Below, in pieces: positions 16,952 through 25,064 of a stretch of DNA of 35,736 bases; position 1 is the first letter of the stretch, and every line of letters starts with the position of its first letter. Where the stretch lies: NCBI GenBank assembly GCA_002701555.1, contig NZVS01000072.1, positions 1 through 35,736 on the forward strand, read 5' to 3'. Position numbers and translations under genes: made by a program. The notes beneath the pieces were generated by a model. That model ran no database searches and had not been told where the DNA came from. It saw nothing but the letters and a program-made list of their open reading frames with translations. Origin of the DNA: Alphaproteobacteria bacterium (GTDB lineage: Bacteria > Pseudomonadota > Alphaproteobacteria > Micavibrionales > Micavibrionaceae).

Positions 16952-17820
16952 GAGAGGATGTCCTTTTTATCTGGCGGGTTTTTACCCTTCCGTTTCTGAA
17001 GAAGGAACATAATTTCTGCTGCTGTCTCCTCAACTGATTTTTTGGTCACGTCAATTATAGGCCAGTTGTTTTTGCGGAAAAATTTTGTAGCATCGCGGAT
17101 CTCTTCGTCTACCGCTTCCGGGTCAAGATAGGAGTTTCCAAAAAGGGAGGCTTGGGGTGAGTCCATTTTCAGACGGCTTGAACGCAATTGGATCAGGCGA
17201 TCTGGTGACTCTGTCAAGCCAACAAAAAGGGGTGTTTTTAATTCAAGCACCTTGTCAGGAAAGGGTACGCGTGGAACAAGTGGAATATTGGCGGCGCGTA
17301 TGCCCCTTCGTGCTAAATATACGCATGTTGGCGTTTTTGATGTGCGCGAAACACCAACAAGTATAACATCTGCATCTTCAATGCCGGTCAGGTTTTGTCC
17401 GTCATCAAAGCCTAAGGCAAAATCTATGGCGTCAACCCTTTTAAAATAACTTTCGTCAAGCGCGTGCTGTGCTCCGGGAACCCCTTGTGCAATCAGGCCC
17501 GTATAGGAAGACACCGCCTTTAATATTGGGTCAAGAACCGCAACGCAGGGTATATTTAATTTGTGGCAATGAGCCTTTAGTTCGCGACGTAATTGTGAGT
17601 CCACGAAAGTGTAAAAAACAAGGCCAGGGTTTTTCTCGACATCATCCAATGCGCGATTAAGTTGTTTATGTGTGCGGATTAAAGGCCAGTAGCGCTCGGT
17701 AGGGGTTATGTTCTCAAACTGGGCAAGTGCGGCGCGCGCAAGACCTTGAAGGGTTGTGCCCGTCGCATCTGAAATTAGATGAATATAAAATTCGTGCCTT
17801 TTTTCCCGTTTTACCACCAT
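16948..17820 (-). CDS. ppsR: Pyruvate, water dikinase/PPDK regulatory protein (bifunctional kinase-phosphorylase)
   Basis: The protein matches the DUF299 family: HLISDATGTTLQGLARA at the N-terminus, a P-loop-like GVSRTSKTPTCVYLARRG near 155, and TESPDRLIQLR near 203. Family members switch PEP synthase or pyruvate phosphate dikinase on and off by ADP-dependent phosphorylation and Pi-dependent dephosphorylation of a threonine. An in-frame GTG at 17838 adds six residues, and neither start has a clear ribosome site; the ATG at 17820 is chosen because family members begin close to the ISDATG motif. The target enzyme is not in the window. Confidence 0.92.
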   Translation of the reverse strand: MVVKREKRHEFYIHLISDATGTTLQGLARAALAQFENITPTERYWPLIRTHKQLNRALDDVEKNPGLVFYTFVDSQLRRELKAHCHKLNIPCVAVLDPILKAVSSYTGLIAQGVPGAQHALDESYFKRVDAIDFALGFDDGQNLTGIEDADVILVGVSRTSKTPTCVYLARRGIRAANIPLVPRVPFPDKVLELKTPLFVGLTESPDRLIQLRSSRLKMDSPQASLFGNSYLDPEAVDEEIRDATKFFRKNNWPIIDVTKKSVEETAAEIMFLLQKRKGKNPPDKKDILS

Positions 17821-17864
17821 AGCAACAAAGTTTAGCACCTTGGGGCAAACAGTGGAAAAGGAAA

Positions 17865-18914
17865 TTAGAAACTATCGGGAAATATTTTACGGGCAAGTTC
17901 CTTGTCGCGGAAAGGTATGGCCTCAACAGATACAGTTTCCATTTCATCTGCAATCTGCATAAAATGCATAAGGCAAATATCATCGTGAATCCGACCGTAA
18001 TCAGGATTTATGGCCAGTTCTTTACAAAGATTTCCCAGATAGCGTCCGTATTCGGATAAAGTAAATGCCTCAGATATAAGATCGGCTGTTATACGCTCGG
18101 TGCGAAAACCCATGTTTGTATCCGATTTCAAAATAGCGTCCATTTCATCGAGTGCAAACTTATCGCTTTCGGTCACGCGGTTTGCGTCGGAAAACCATTC
18201 GATGAAGGCCGCAGCCAGAAGTTTTTCTTCTAAATCGGGATTTCCAAGATGTGTGTGTTCAAATGCTTCAAAACTTAAGGCTACATCTCCCTCGCCGTGG
18301 GATAATATATGATTCCAAAGATGCTGGTGATCCTCACTATGGGATAAATCCCGAGCGCACGAAACTGTAAATACGGTCGTGTCGGCACGACGCATACGTT
18401 CCCACTTCAGTAATTCCTCAAGCCTGAGATTTTTAGTATAAGAAATTGTATATGTATCATGCCAAATATCGCGCAGACATTGTATAGCATCCAGCAGGGC
18501 ACTGTTTCTTAGGTAAAGATTTGTTTTTAAATTAGAAGCCGATTGCCCGTCAGTACCTATAAAAATACACTTTTCGTCAAAGTCATAGGAATAACCCTCC
18601 ATATCATCTCTCAGGGAAATTTCCCAATCCTCAATTGTCAGGGAAAAAAGTACGTCCGCGGCTGAGCGGCTTTCAAGGATTGTCGAAAAAACCCACAAGA
18701 GGGCCGTATATTCATTATCTACATGAGACAAAAATTTGCGTGAGCTACTTTCGGACTCATCAATCCGCCCGATAAGTTCGGAGATTGAAAAACGGCCATT
18801 TAGTGTAAGGTCTTCTAAACATGGCTTAACATCCACTGGCTCGCCATGATCGTAATTGGCTGTTAAATCGTATTCTTTCAAAGGCGACTGCCTTCCATCA
18901 TAAAATTCGGTCAT
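17865..18914 (-). CDS. Unknown protein, diverged paralogue of the upstream gene (DUF6782-like)
   Basis: The 349-residue protein has no signal peptide or membrane helix and is acidic. Its order of elements parallels the gene at 18972-20255: a Tyr-Asp-rich strand (SYDFDEKCIFIG, 109-120), an Arg-Asp-Ile-Trp helix (LRDIW, 147-151), a RRAD helix (175-178), and FIEWFSDANRV (238-247). In the neighbour these positions read YDRNANKVLV, RELRRVW, EAD and IEAWFLSERCRR. I recall related proteins being called putative metallopeptidases (DUF6782), whose HExxH would fall at LRDIW; that motif is absent here. The family call is from memory and uncertain. It lies 58 bases after its paralogue and 26 before the long ppsR start. 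Confidence 0.7.
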   Translation of the reverse strand: MTEFYDGRQSPLKEYDLTANYDHGEPVDVKPCLEDLTLNGRFSISELIGRIDESESSSRKFLSHVDNEYTALLWVFSTILESRSAADVLFSLTIEDWEISLRDDMEGYSYDFDEKCIFIGTDGQSASNLKTNLYLRNSALLDAIQCLRDIWHDTYTISYTKNLRLEELLKWERMRRADTTVFTVSCARDLSHSEDHQHLWNHILSHGEGDVALSFEAFEHTHLGNPDLEEKLLAAAFIEWFSDANRVTESDKFALDEMDAILKSDTNMGFRTERITADLISEAFTLSEYGRYLGNLCKELAINPDYGRIHDDICLMHFMQIADEMETVSVEAIPFRDKELARKIFPDSF

Positions 18915-18971
18915 TAATCTCTCGCTCCTGCCGGCATTGCACCGGTCTGAAAGGTCGTGGTATTCTTAAAA

Positions 18972-20255
18972 CTAACCGAAAGGGAGTATCGTTCCGCCAT
19001 CCTTGGCGCCGCCTGACGCAGCTTTTCTGGAAGGTTCTCGAGATCCGCTCTCAGCGCGGGGAAAGGCAATAATTTCAGTTTCATTTTTCTGTGTATAACT
19101 TTTTTCGCCGGAGGCTGTTTTATCATTTTGTGAACCTTGAGTCACGGCCTCTTTCTTTTGCAAGGATTGTTCCGCTTCTGAGTATGAGTTCTCAAATTTG
19201 ATAAACCATAAGAAATTCGCGTTGGCGCGGTCCCTTATTTCACAGAATATTGGATCATCAAGAATGTATTGAACATGCGATGCCAGGTAATTTTTTCCGT
19301 ATGGGGTTTCACCAAGCGCATAAATCAGGTTTGTTGCCGCCTGTCTTGAAATAGACTCGGACTGGTCAAAACTTTTTCCTGTTGGGCCGGCCAGCATGCG
19401 CTGGATATATTTGCGATCCATTCTTCTGCAACGCTCGGATAAAAACCAGGCCTCGATCACACCCAAAGCCGCTTGTCCGTTATTTATTGACCTAAAGTCG
19501 TTGCAGGCTTCGCGAGCAAAAGCGCGGCCCAAATCTGATAGTGAAGAGTTTTCAACGCAAATCCATGTATCTTTATCACCCGACAATTGCATTTCCCATG
19601 CTGTGCGTACCATTGAGACGGCAAGGTCGGCTTCCTGAATACGGTTGATAAGAATTCCCTGATCCGGGTAAAACGCTGTCGGATCTATAAGTACCCCATT
19701 TTTGTGCTGCCACACACGCCTTAATTCTCGGGCCACAGATAAAATTTGCAGGGCTTCCTCAAGATTGGGGTTAACAAGTACCTTATTGGCATTTCGGTCA
19801 TAATCAGCAGTATCAGCCAAAGATGACCACTCAATCGCTACGCCATTTTTTGCGGCGAAATCAAGCAGTGTCTTAAGGTAGCGGCTTTGTGCGCATCTTT
19901 TTAGAAAAGAGGCTATGTCAGGAGAAGCACTTTCATTTTCCCCGAAAATCTCATCGCAGCTGCTCGAGAACAAATCAGCGACATGTGTATCTGTCACACG
20001 AAATTGCTGGGAAACTTTGTCATAGGCATTAAGCTTGTGCTCCATAGCATCTATCTCAAAGCTGAGGTCATCCATAAAGGAGGCATCGAAAAGACCGGCC
20101 TCTTCAGTTGTGTCCTCGGTATCAAGGAAAAATAAAGGCTCATCACCAATGAAGCTGCAGCGCACCGGCTGGTAGTTATTCAAAGTGTACGATACTTTGC
20201 ATCCCGGGTTTGGGCTGATTTGAATTTCCTGGTTATTATCTCTTGGTCCACTCAT
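18972..20255 (-). CDS. Unknown protein, DUF6782-like, degenerate metallopeptidase candidate
   Basis: The 427-residue protein lacks a signal peptide. Its core (about 115-290) has YDRNANKVLVNPN (152-164), then RELRR (176-180) followed by VWQHKNG, then RIQEADLAV (205-213) and IEAWFLSERCRRMD. The spacing looks like an HExxH plus EAD peptidase in which both histidines are arginines; the glutamate and EAD remain. The C-terminal 80 residues are low-complexity and probably disordered (KNDKTASGEKS-type sequence, ending ILPFG). It is the first gene of the minus-strand run that continues into ppsR, aroE, coaE and dnaQ. Function unknown; the peptidase relationship is inferred. Confidence 0.7.
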   Translation of the reverse strand: MSGPRDNNQEIQISPNPGCKVSYTLNNYQPVRCSFIGDEPLFFLDTEDTTEEAGLFDASFMDDLSFEIDAMEHKLNAYDKVSQQFRVTDTHVADLFSSSCDEIFGENESASPDIASFLKRCAQSRYLKTLLDFAAKNGVAIEWSSLADTADYDRNANKVLVNPNLEEALQILSVARELRRVWQHKNGVLIDPTAFYPDQGILINRIQEADLAVSMVRTAWEMQLSGDKDTWICVENSSLSDLGRAFAREACNDFRSINNGQAALGVIEAWFLSERCRRMDRKYIQRMLAGPTGKSFDQSESISRQAATNLIYALGETPYGKNYLASHVQYILDDPIFCEIRDRANANFLWFIKFENSYSEAEQSLQKKEAVTQGSQNDKTASGEKSYTQKNETEIIAFPRAESGSREPSRKAASGGAKDGGTILPFG

Positions 20256-20364
20256 TTATCCGACCCATTTTCCTTCGTTGTTATTCTTCGGCGGGAAATA
20301 ATTTATTTCTTCCCTCTTACCTTCCCTATTATCGCGTGCAAATATTAATCAATTACTACCAACT

Positions 20365-20379
20365 AGGAAAAAATTTCCT
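20365..20379. promoter_or_regulatory. Palindrome AGGAAA-AAA-TTTCCT in a divergent gap
   Basis: A perfect six-base inverted repeat with a three-base centre lies between two divergent genes, about 110 bases upstream of the minus-strand start and just upstream of the plus-strand promoter candidate. It could be an operator; an AT-rich chance palindrome is also possible. Confidence 0.3.
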
Positions 20380-20389
20380 TGTGAACCAA

Positions 20390-20418
20390 TTGTTTACATA
20401 AAAATCTAAAAAGATATT
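20390..20418 (+). promoter_or_regulatory. Candidate promoter for the unknown gene at 20471
   Basis: TTGTTT at 20390-20395 and GATATT at 20413-20418 are 17 bases apart, 52 bases before the GTG start. Confidence 0.35.
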
Positions 20419-20455
20419 GATTTGATGTCATTTTTTAGTGAGAATAAATTTAACT

Positions 20456-20461
20456 GGGAGG
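20456..20461 (+). promoter_or_regulatory. Ribosome site deciding the GTG start at 20471
   Basis: GGGAGG is a strong Shine-Dalgarno match nine bases before the GTG at 20471. The earlier in-frame GTG at 20438 lies upstream of it and has no such site. Confidence 0.65.
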
Positions 20462-20470
20462 AAGAATAGA

Positions 20471-21025
20471 GTGCATAAATCAAAATTTTCAGAAAAAGAC
20501 TGGTCATTTTTAGTACATTATCCCTGTCGTGTCGGACTGTGGATGTCCGATCTTGAGATGGGTGGCGGCAATGGAGCCGAGCTTGCTGAGAAGAAAGCAC
20601 TGGAAGATATAATTATCCGCGCACAGAAAAAATATGAGAATCGGGGCTTTATTAAAGAGTTAATTCGAGAAACCGAGGAAACATCATGTGATATACAGGC
20701 GGCAAATGACCAGAATGTTCTTCAGGACGCGCCTAAAATCTTAAATATGTTGCAGGCGAATGTTGAAAAAATAGACGTAAACTGCTTTAAGCTGATTTGT
20801 CTGGATGTGGCCGAGGCCGTTGCCAAGGCAGCTCCCGACCGCGAATTTGGCGCACATAACTTACATGGTGGGCCCGAATCAGGCTGGTTCGGTCTTTATC
20901 CGCTATTATCAAGCCTGATGAGGTTGGGTCGCGGGCCAAGGGTTAGCCCAACTGAAAAAAAAGGTATTAATATATTAATAGATGCTCTTAAGGCTAATAA
21001 TATTGCGGTAAAATGGCAGGTTTAG
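20471..21025 (+). CDS. Unknown cytoplasmic protein, 184 residues
   Basis: The protein has no signal peptide or membrane segment and is predicted mostly helical. Distinctive stretches are KDWSFLVHYPCRVGLWMSDL at the N-terminus, a charged central helix region, and HNLHGGPESGWFGLYPLLSS near residue 135. No family is recognised. The start is GTG, chosen for the GGGAGG site upstream. Its stop overlaps the stop of the convergent asparagine-synthase-type gene by three bases. It is probably a single-gene unit with its own promoter. Confidence 0.75.
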   Translation: MHKSKFSEKDWSFLVHYPCRVGLWMSDLEMGGGNGAELAEKKALEDIIIRAQKKYENRGFIKELIRETEETSCDIQAANDQNVLQDAPKILNMLQANVEKIDVNCFKLICLDVAEAVAKAAPDREFGAHNLHGGPESGWFGLYPLLSSLMRLGRGPRVSPTEKKGINILIDALKANNIAVKWQV

Positions 21026-22950
21026 TTTTTTTCCGCCCATGCCTGATACATTAAAATAGCCCATAATTGAGCGGGAATATTTCGCTGGCCCGAAAGATGA
21101 AGATCCCATGTTTTTCTGATCGGCTTTGCGTCAAACCCATTCTGCTCAAGGCGATTGGCGCTCAGAAGCTCTTCTGCCCATCCTCGCAAGTCACCACGAA
21201 GCCATTCGGCAAGGGGCGGGGAAAATCCTTTCTTCGGACGATCAAACATCCCTTCAGGTATGTGGCGCGCCAAAACCTGTCTCAACAACCACTTTCCTTT
21301 ACCGTTGCGAATTTTCATACGCTCAGGCAGCCCCCAGACATGCTCATAAAGCCTTCGATCCAAAAGAGGCGCGCGCGCCTCAAGCGATACAGCCATTGAA
21401 GCGCGATCCACTTTTGTAAGAATGTCATTGGGAAGATAGGATATACTATCGCGCCACATTAGTTCTTCAGCAAAAGAAAGATTGTCCGGCACCCTTCTCC
21501 TGTCATTAAAGGGGAGTGGTAAATATCCTGCCTCTGGTACTAATTTGTAAGGATCTTCCCAGAACCCGAGGAGGAAGTCGTGTACTCCCACCCAGTCATC
21601 TTGGCGCATCAAGCCGGAGAGTTTTGCGACTGAATCGGAGAGAAGGATGTCACGTTTCGGCCATAAGGCGTTAAGCCCACCCGGGTGTAGTGTCGAAATG
21701 ACGCGACCTAATCCTTTACGCAAAGAAGGTGGCAATTTATTGAGCTTGTCCCAGATAGGCGGGATCATGAAATGCCTACGATAACCGCCAAGCAGCTCGT
21801 CCCCTCCATCACCTGAAACAGCAACAGTTACGTGTTCCCGAGCAAATTTAGAAACAAGATATGTAGGAATTTGGGAGATGTCAGCAAAAGGCTCATCATA
21901 TATGCGGGGCAAATCAGGTATGACGTCAAGCGCATCTCGCGGGGTAACGTACATTTCGTGATGTTCTGTTCCTAAATGATTGGCAATTTCCTTGGCAAAA
22001 CCCGCCTCATCATAACCCTCAACCTCGAAACCGATGGAAAAAGTTTTTACGGGCTGCGTGCTCTGTTTTTGCATAAGGGCCACTACCGTACTGGAATCGA
22101 TCCCACCCGATAAAAAGGCGCCCAGCGGTACATCAGAAATCATCCTTTCGCGTACGCATTGTGACAAGAGCGCAGAAAAGTTTTCAATTGCCGTTTCGTC
22201 ATTATGGGGCTGCTGCCGGGAAATATGCCCCCTTTCAATAATGTCTGAGGGTGACCAATAAGGAACCATCATCTTTGAGAGGTTTTGATTTTTTTCAAGT
22301 TTTTCAGGATTGAGCGTCAGGCTATGCCCGGGCAATAATTGCCATGTGTCCTTATATATACAGTAAGGCGCAGGAACACACGCATATTTCAAATAAAGTG
22401 CTTGTACATCCGGATTTACCGATGGTTTGAAATTTGGCGCGGCTTTAAGGGCCTTTAATTCGGAAGCCATTACCAGGGTGTTGTCTGCCCAACCTATGTA
22501 GAGAGGTTTCTTGCCCATGGGATCACGCAGTAAAGTGACAGTGCCCTCAAGTCTGTCCCACAATATGATTGCAAACATACCCGATATTTTTCTTAGGGTT
22601 TCCTCTACTCCATATTCCTCGAATGCAGTAAGGAGAACCTCGGTGTCGGAGTGACCTCTAAATTTATGGCCTTTTTCTTCAAGGGTGGCCTGCAGGTAAA
22701 GATAGTTATAAATTTCACCGTTATAGCTCATAATAAAGCGGCCTGATGCGGATTGCATAGGCTGGTGACCTGCCGGGGAGAGGTCAAGTATGGCGAGCCG
22801 CCGATGCCCGAGGGCAATCCCCATTTTATCGTCTTTCCAAAAGCCGTCACCATCAGGCCCGCGATAATTAATGGCACGGGTCATGGCACGTATAGGTTTA
22901 GTCAAATCGTCTTTTGAGGAAAGAGATAATATGCCGGTTATGCCGCACAT
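21022..22950 (-). CDS. asnB: Asparagine synthase (glutamine-hydrolysing), AsnB type
   Basis: The 642-residue enzyme starts MCGITG; cysteine 2 becomes the N-terminal nucleophile of the glutaminase domain, so the ATG at 22950 is the start and the two upstream in-frame codons (TTG CTT) are excluded. Residues 45-100 hold RGPDGDGFW, RRLAILDLSPAGHQP and YNGEIYNY. The synthetase half has the PP-loop LSGGIDSSTVV near residue 280 and YDEPFADISQIPTYLVSK near 350. It amidates aspartate using glutamine and ATP. Members of this subgroup also occur in surface-polysaccharide clusters, where they may amidate sugar acids; here no glycan gene is directly beside it. Confidence 0.93.
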   Translation of the reverse strand: MCGITGILSLSSKDDLTKPIRAMTRAINYRGPDGDGFWKDDKMGIALGHRRLAILDLSPAGHQPMQSASGRFIMSYNGEIYNYLYLQATLEEKGHKFRGHSDTEVLLTAFEEYGVEETLRKISGMFAIILWDRLEGTVTLLRDPMGKKPLYIGWADNTLVMASELKALKAAPNFKPSVNPDVQALYLKYACVPAPYCIYKDTWQLLPGHSLTLNPEKLEKNQNLSKMMVPYWSPSDIIERGHISRQQPHNDETAIENFSALLSQCVRERMISDVPLGAFLSGGIDSSTVVALMQKQSTQPVKTFSIGFEVEGYDEAGFAKEIANHLGTEHHEMYVTPRDALDVIPDLPRIYDEPFADISQIPTYLVSKFAREHVTVAVSGDGGDELLGGYRRHFMIPPIWDKLNKLPPSLRKGLGRVISTLHPGGLNALWPKRDILLSDSVAKLSGLMRQDDWVGVHDFLLGFWEDPYKLVPEAGYLPLPFNDRRRVPDNLSFAEELMWRDSISYLPNDILTKVDRASMAVSLEARAPLLDRRLYEHVWGLPERMKIRNGKGKWLLRQVLARHIPEGMFDRPKKGFSPPLAEWLRGDLRGWAEELLSANRLEQNGFDAKPIRKTWDLHLSGQRNIPAQLWAILMYQAWAEKN

Positions 22951-23048
22951 AAGCAAAATGCCTTTGTTTATTATATAAGTGTTAAGTCTTTGGTATATTG
23001 AAACTGCTCATGCTAAAATGTAGCCTAAGCAGGGAATATATCAAAGAC

Positions 23049-23615
23049 ATGAATATAGATCTTTTCTTTTCGAGTAAAAATTTTCCAGGACTCATCTCCA
23101 ATGAGGGCTTCGGCTATGCGCCCAGCGGAATCATTTTTGATGTGAGGTTAAGCACCCTAACGTTGGAATTTGCACCAAGGGACAAAGAATTTGCCGAACC
23201 ATTTGAAATGAATGTGGCTGTATCTGATGATTTCGCGCCGATGCTGGTAGAAACCGAAATGATATTGTTAGGCGTTATGGATAAACAGGAGCTGTCAAAG
23301 GCTTGGATCTTACCGATGGGGATTCTTGAAGATGATGGTGACTTTGCTTATGCCATTGATACAATCCGTATGAATCCTGCGCGTGACGGATTAAGGGAAA
23401 TGGTATTTTTCCTAAAAGATGCCGAGAAGGGCCAGCCCGTCCATCGAGAGCATATCGCGCAAGGGGGATCAATAAAACCAGTCACTGAAAAACAAGACTT
23501 GAAAGAAATTGCCCTGACCAAGACGGCAGAGCGAGGATTGAAACAAGAGGCACGGAATGCCCCAACCTCCCCAGCCAATCGTGTCGCGCCACCGGTTCCG
23601 CAGCCTAAAAAATAA
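23049..23615 (+). CDS. Unknown protein with proline-rich tail, about 188 residues
   Basis: No signal peptide is seen. The first 125 residues look like a mixed alpha-beta domain (IDLFFSSKNFPGLI, then GIIFDVRLSTLTLEFAPRD and REMVFFLKDAEKG). The last 45 are low-complexity, charged and finish with VAPPVPQPKK, suggesting a disordered tail. The frame is open back to a TTG at 22998, and an ATG at 23010 is possible. The ATG at 23049 is preferred because AGGGA lies 13 bases upstream and the globular sequence starts there, but this is weak. Divergent from asnB. No family is recognised. Confidence 0.6.
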   Translation: MNIDLFFSSKNFPGLISNEGFGYAPSGIIFDVRLSTLTLEFAPRDKEFAEPFEMNVAVSDDFAPMLVETEMILLGVMDKQELSKAWILPMGILEDDGDFAYAIDTIRMNPARDGLREMVFFLKDAEKGQPVHREHIAQGGSIKPVTEKQDLKEIALTKTAERGLKQEARNAPTSPANRVAPPVPQPKK

Positions 23616-23672
23616 TCAAGTTTTTGAACTTAAAAGGAATTTATACGTTCTTAACTTGAAATCATACAGACA

Positions 23673-23689
23673 AATCCTAATTAAGGATT
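23673..23689. promoter_or_regulatory. Inverted repeat AATCCT-AATTA-AGGATT upstream of dps
   Basis: A perfect six-base inverted repeat with a five-base centre lies 37 bases before the dps ATG, where an operator would be expected. TTGAAA at 23656-23661 could be a -35 element, but no convincing -10 element follows. Confidence 0.35.
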
Positions 23690-23713
23690 CGGATACATTA
23701 CTAGATTTTTGGG

Positions 23714-23719
23714 AAAGGA
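23714..23719 (+). promoter_or_regulatory. Ribosome site deciding the dps start
   Basis: AAAGGA sits seven bases before the ATG at 23727. A longer frame from a TTG at 23709 has no separate site. Confidence 0.6.
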
Positions 23720-23726
23720 TATCGAG

Positions 23727-24194
23727 ATGTCTAAAGAAAACTATATGAGCGGTCAGGCTAATAAAAAAATTGTAGAAGGTCTTACAAAAGTACTAGCCAA
23801 CACTTTTGTGCTGTATTTTAAAACACACAGCTATCACTGGAATGTTGAGGGAATGCAGTTCAAGGCTCTGCACGAAATGTTTGAGGAGCAATATACAGCT
23901 CTTTGGGAGTCAACTGACGAAATTGCCGAGCGTATTCGTGCCCTTGATGCTTACGCGCCAACAACTTTTGCAGGACTTATTGACCAGGCCGATTTAAAAG
24001 AGGAAGCAAAGGTTTTAAAAGCAGAAGCTATGGTGAAATCACTAGCTGATGATCGCGAGAAAATCGTGAAGGCGACTTACCCTGTTCTGCGAGATGCAGA
24101 AGATGCGGGTGACGAGGCAACTGTTGATATGCTAATTGAACTGATAGATGCTCATGAGATGGCAGCCTGGATGTTGAAATCAACAGCCAAATAA
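23727..24194 (+). CDS. dps: Dps-family DNA-protecting ferritin-like protein
   Basis: The 155-residue protein has the Dps signature THSYHWNVEGMQFKALHEMF with H37 and H49, and DEIAERI with D64 and E68, the ligands of the intersubunit ferroxidase site. Family members form a 12-subunit shell that oxidises iron with peroxide and binds DNA in starvation. The N-terminus is short with three lysines in the first 15 residues, so DNA binding is possible but not certain. The gene follows the unknown gene by about 110 bases; the inverted repeat at 23673-23689 may regulate it. Confidence 0.93.
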   Translation: MSKENYMSGQANKKIVEGLTKVLANTFVLYFKTHSYHWNVEGMQFKALHEMFEEQYTALWESTDEIAERIRALDAYAPTTFAGLIDQADLKEEAKVLKAEAMVKSLADDREKIVKATYPVLRDAEDAGDEATVDMLIELIDAHEMAAWMLKSTAK

Positions 24195-24197
24195 AAA

Positions 24198-24452
24198 TCA
24201 CACCTCTAGTTTAAAAGGCACAGCGTGGAACTGGATCGGCTCACTCTTTGCGGATGGATTGAAAAGAACTCTTACGCTGTGTATCCCGATACTGTCAGGA
24301 TGTAGCTCGCGCGCCGCGCGGGCTATTTTATTGAAGTATACCTCACCATCATGAGTACCGCTCTCGAGAGGGAGGGAGCCAACCAGCATCCCCATATTTG
24401 TAATATGGCTACCCTTTAACTGCTTTCCGGTTGAAAGATAAGCTCTGCCCAT
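24198..24452 (-). CDS. Small unknown protein, 84 residues
   Basis: A clear ribosome site (AGGAG, eight bases before the ATG) and intact frame support it as a gene. The sequence begins GRAYLSTGKQLKGSHITNMG and has GTHDGEVYFNKIARAARELH in the middle. It contains no membrane segment, no cysteine and no recognised domain. It is convergent to dps, four bases away, and divergent from the possible ART-like gene, 61 bases away. Confidence 0.6.
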   Translation of the reverse strand: MGRAYLSTGKQLKGSHITNMGMLVGSLPLESGTHDGEVYFNKIARAARELHPDSIGIHSVRVLFNPSAKSEPIQFHAVPFKLEV

Positions 24453-24513
24453 AGTCGTGGCTCCTGCTTTGTAAATGTTACTTGAGTTTTTTCTTATATT
24501 TTAGTACAAGATT

Positions 24514-25044
24514 ATGGCAATGAAAGTATATCACTACACGAGCAGAGGCAAGTGGGAAAATATGCAGCCAACGGATAAGCATCCGGAGGGCGGTATCAGT
24601 ACAAGCTATGGCATAAATGCCTTTCACCCTGACCACTCTGACGACATGACCAAAGTTTTAAAGAAAGCTTTCTGGGCCATGCCTGATAAATTACCCAAAG
24701 AATGGGATGCCTATAAAGCCGACCGTTATGGTCTGGGTTACCTTTTTAATCGTTGTGCGGACGGGGATGAGCTTGTTTTGCTTGAAATAGAACTGAACGA
24801 CAGCGACGACGTATGGGTTGCTGACTGGGCAGGATTTTTGAAAGATATTGAAGGAAAGCGATTTCCCGATATGACCAATTACGAAACCTCTATGCGAAGA
24901 TATAAATCCAAAAGTGATCTGAGGGGCATTACGTATCCGGAAATTATTTGCTTCAACGACATGCCTGTATCACGCATACGTGAAATTCCTGTTCCTGCGC
25001 GTGCTCTTACAAAAATGCAGACTGAAAACCATCCGCAACCATAA
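24514..25044 (+). CDS. Unknown protein with ART-like features, 176 residues
   Basis: The N-terminus VYHYTSRGKWENM resembles the first strand of ADP-ribosyltransferase-like folds (including DarT-type and related YHYT proteins), and ITYPEIICFNDMPVSRI near residue 148 resembles their last strand with the catalytic glutamate. Central sequences do not help. No signal peptide is seen. An in-frame ATG six bases later is an alternative start. The fold assignment rests on short motifs and may be wrong. Neighbours are an 84-residue protein on the other strand and mltG. Confidence 0.55.
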   Translation: MAMKVYHYTSRGKWENMQPTDKHPEGGISTSYGINAFHPDHSDDMTKVLKKAFWAMPDKLPKEWDAYKADRYGLGYLFNRCADGDELVLLEIELNDSDDVWVADWAGFLKDIEGKRFPDMTNYETSMRRYKSKSDLRGITYPEIICFNDMPVSRIREIPVPARALTKMQTENHPQP

Positions 25045-25064
25045 GAAATTTCATTGCAATAAGG

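Noticed and set aside
22951..22956. Upstream TTG start for asnB
   Set aside because: The active-site cysteine must be residue 2, which fixes the start at 22950.
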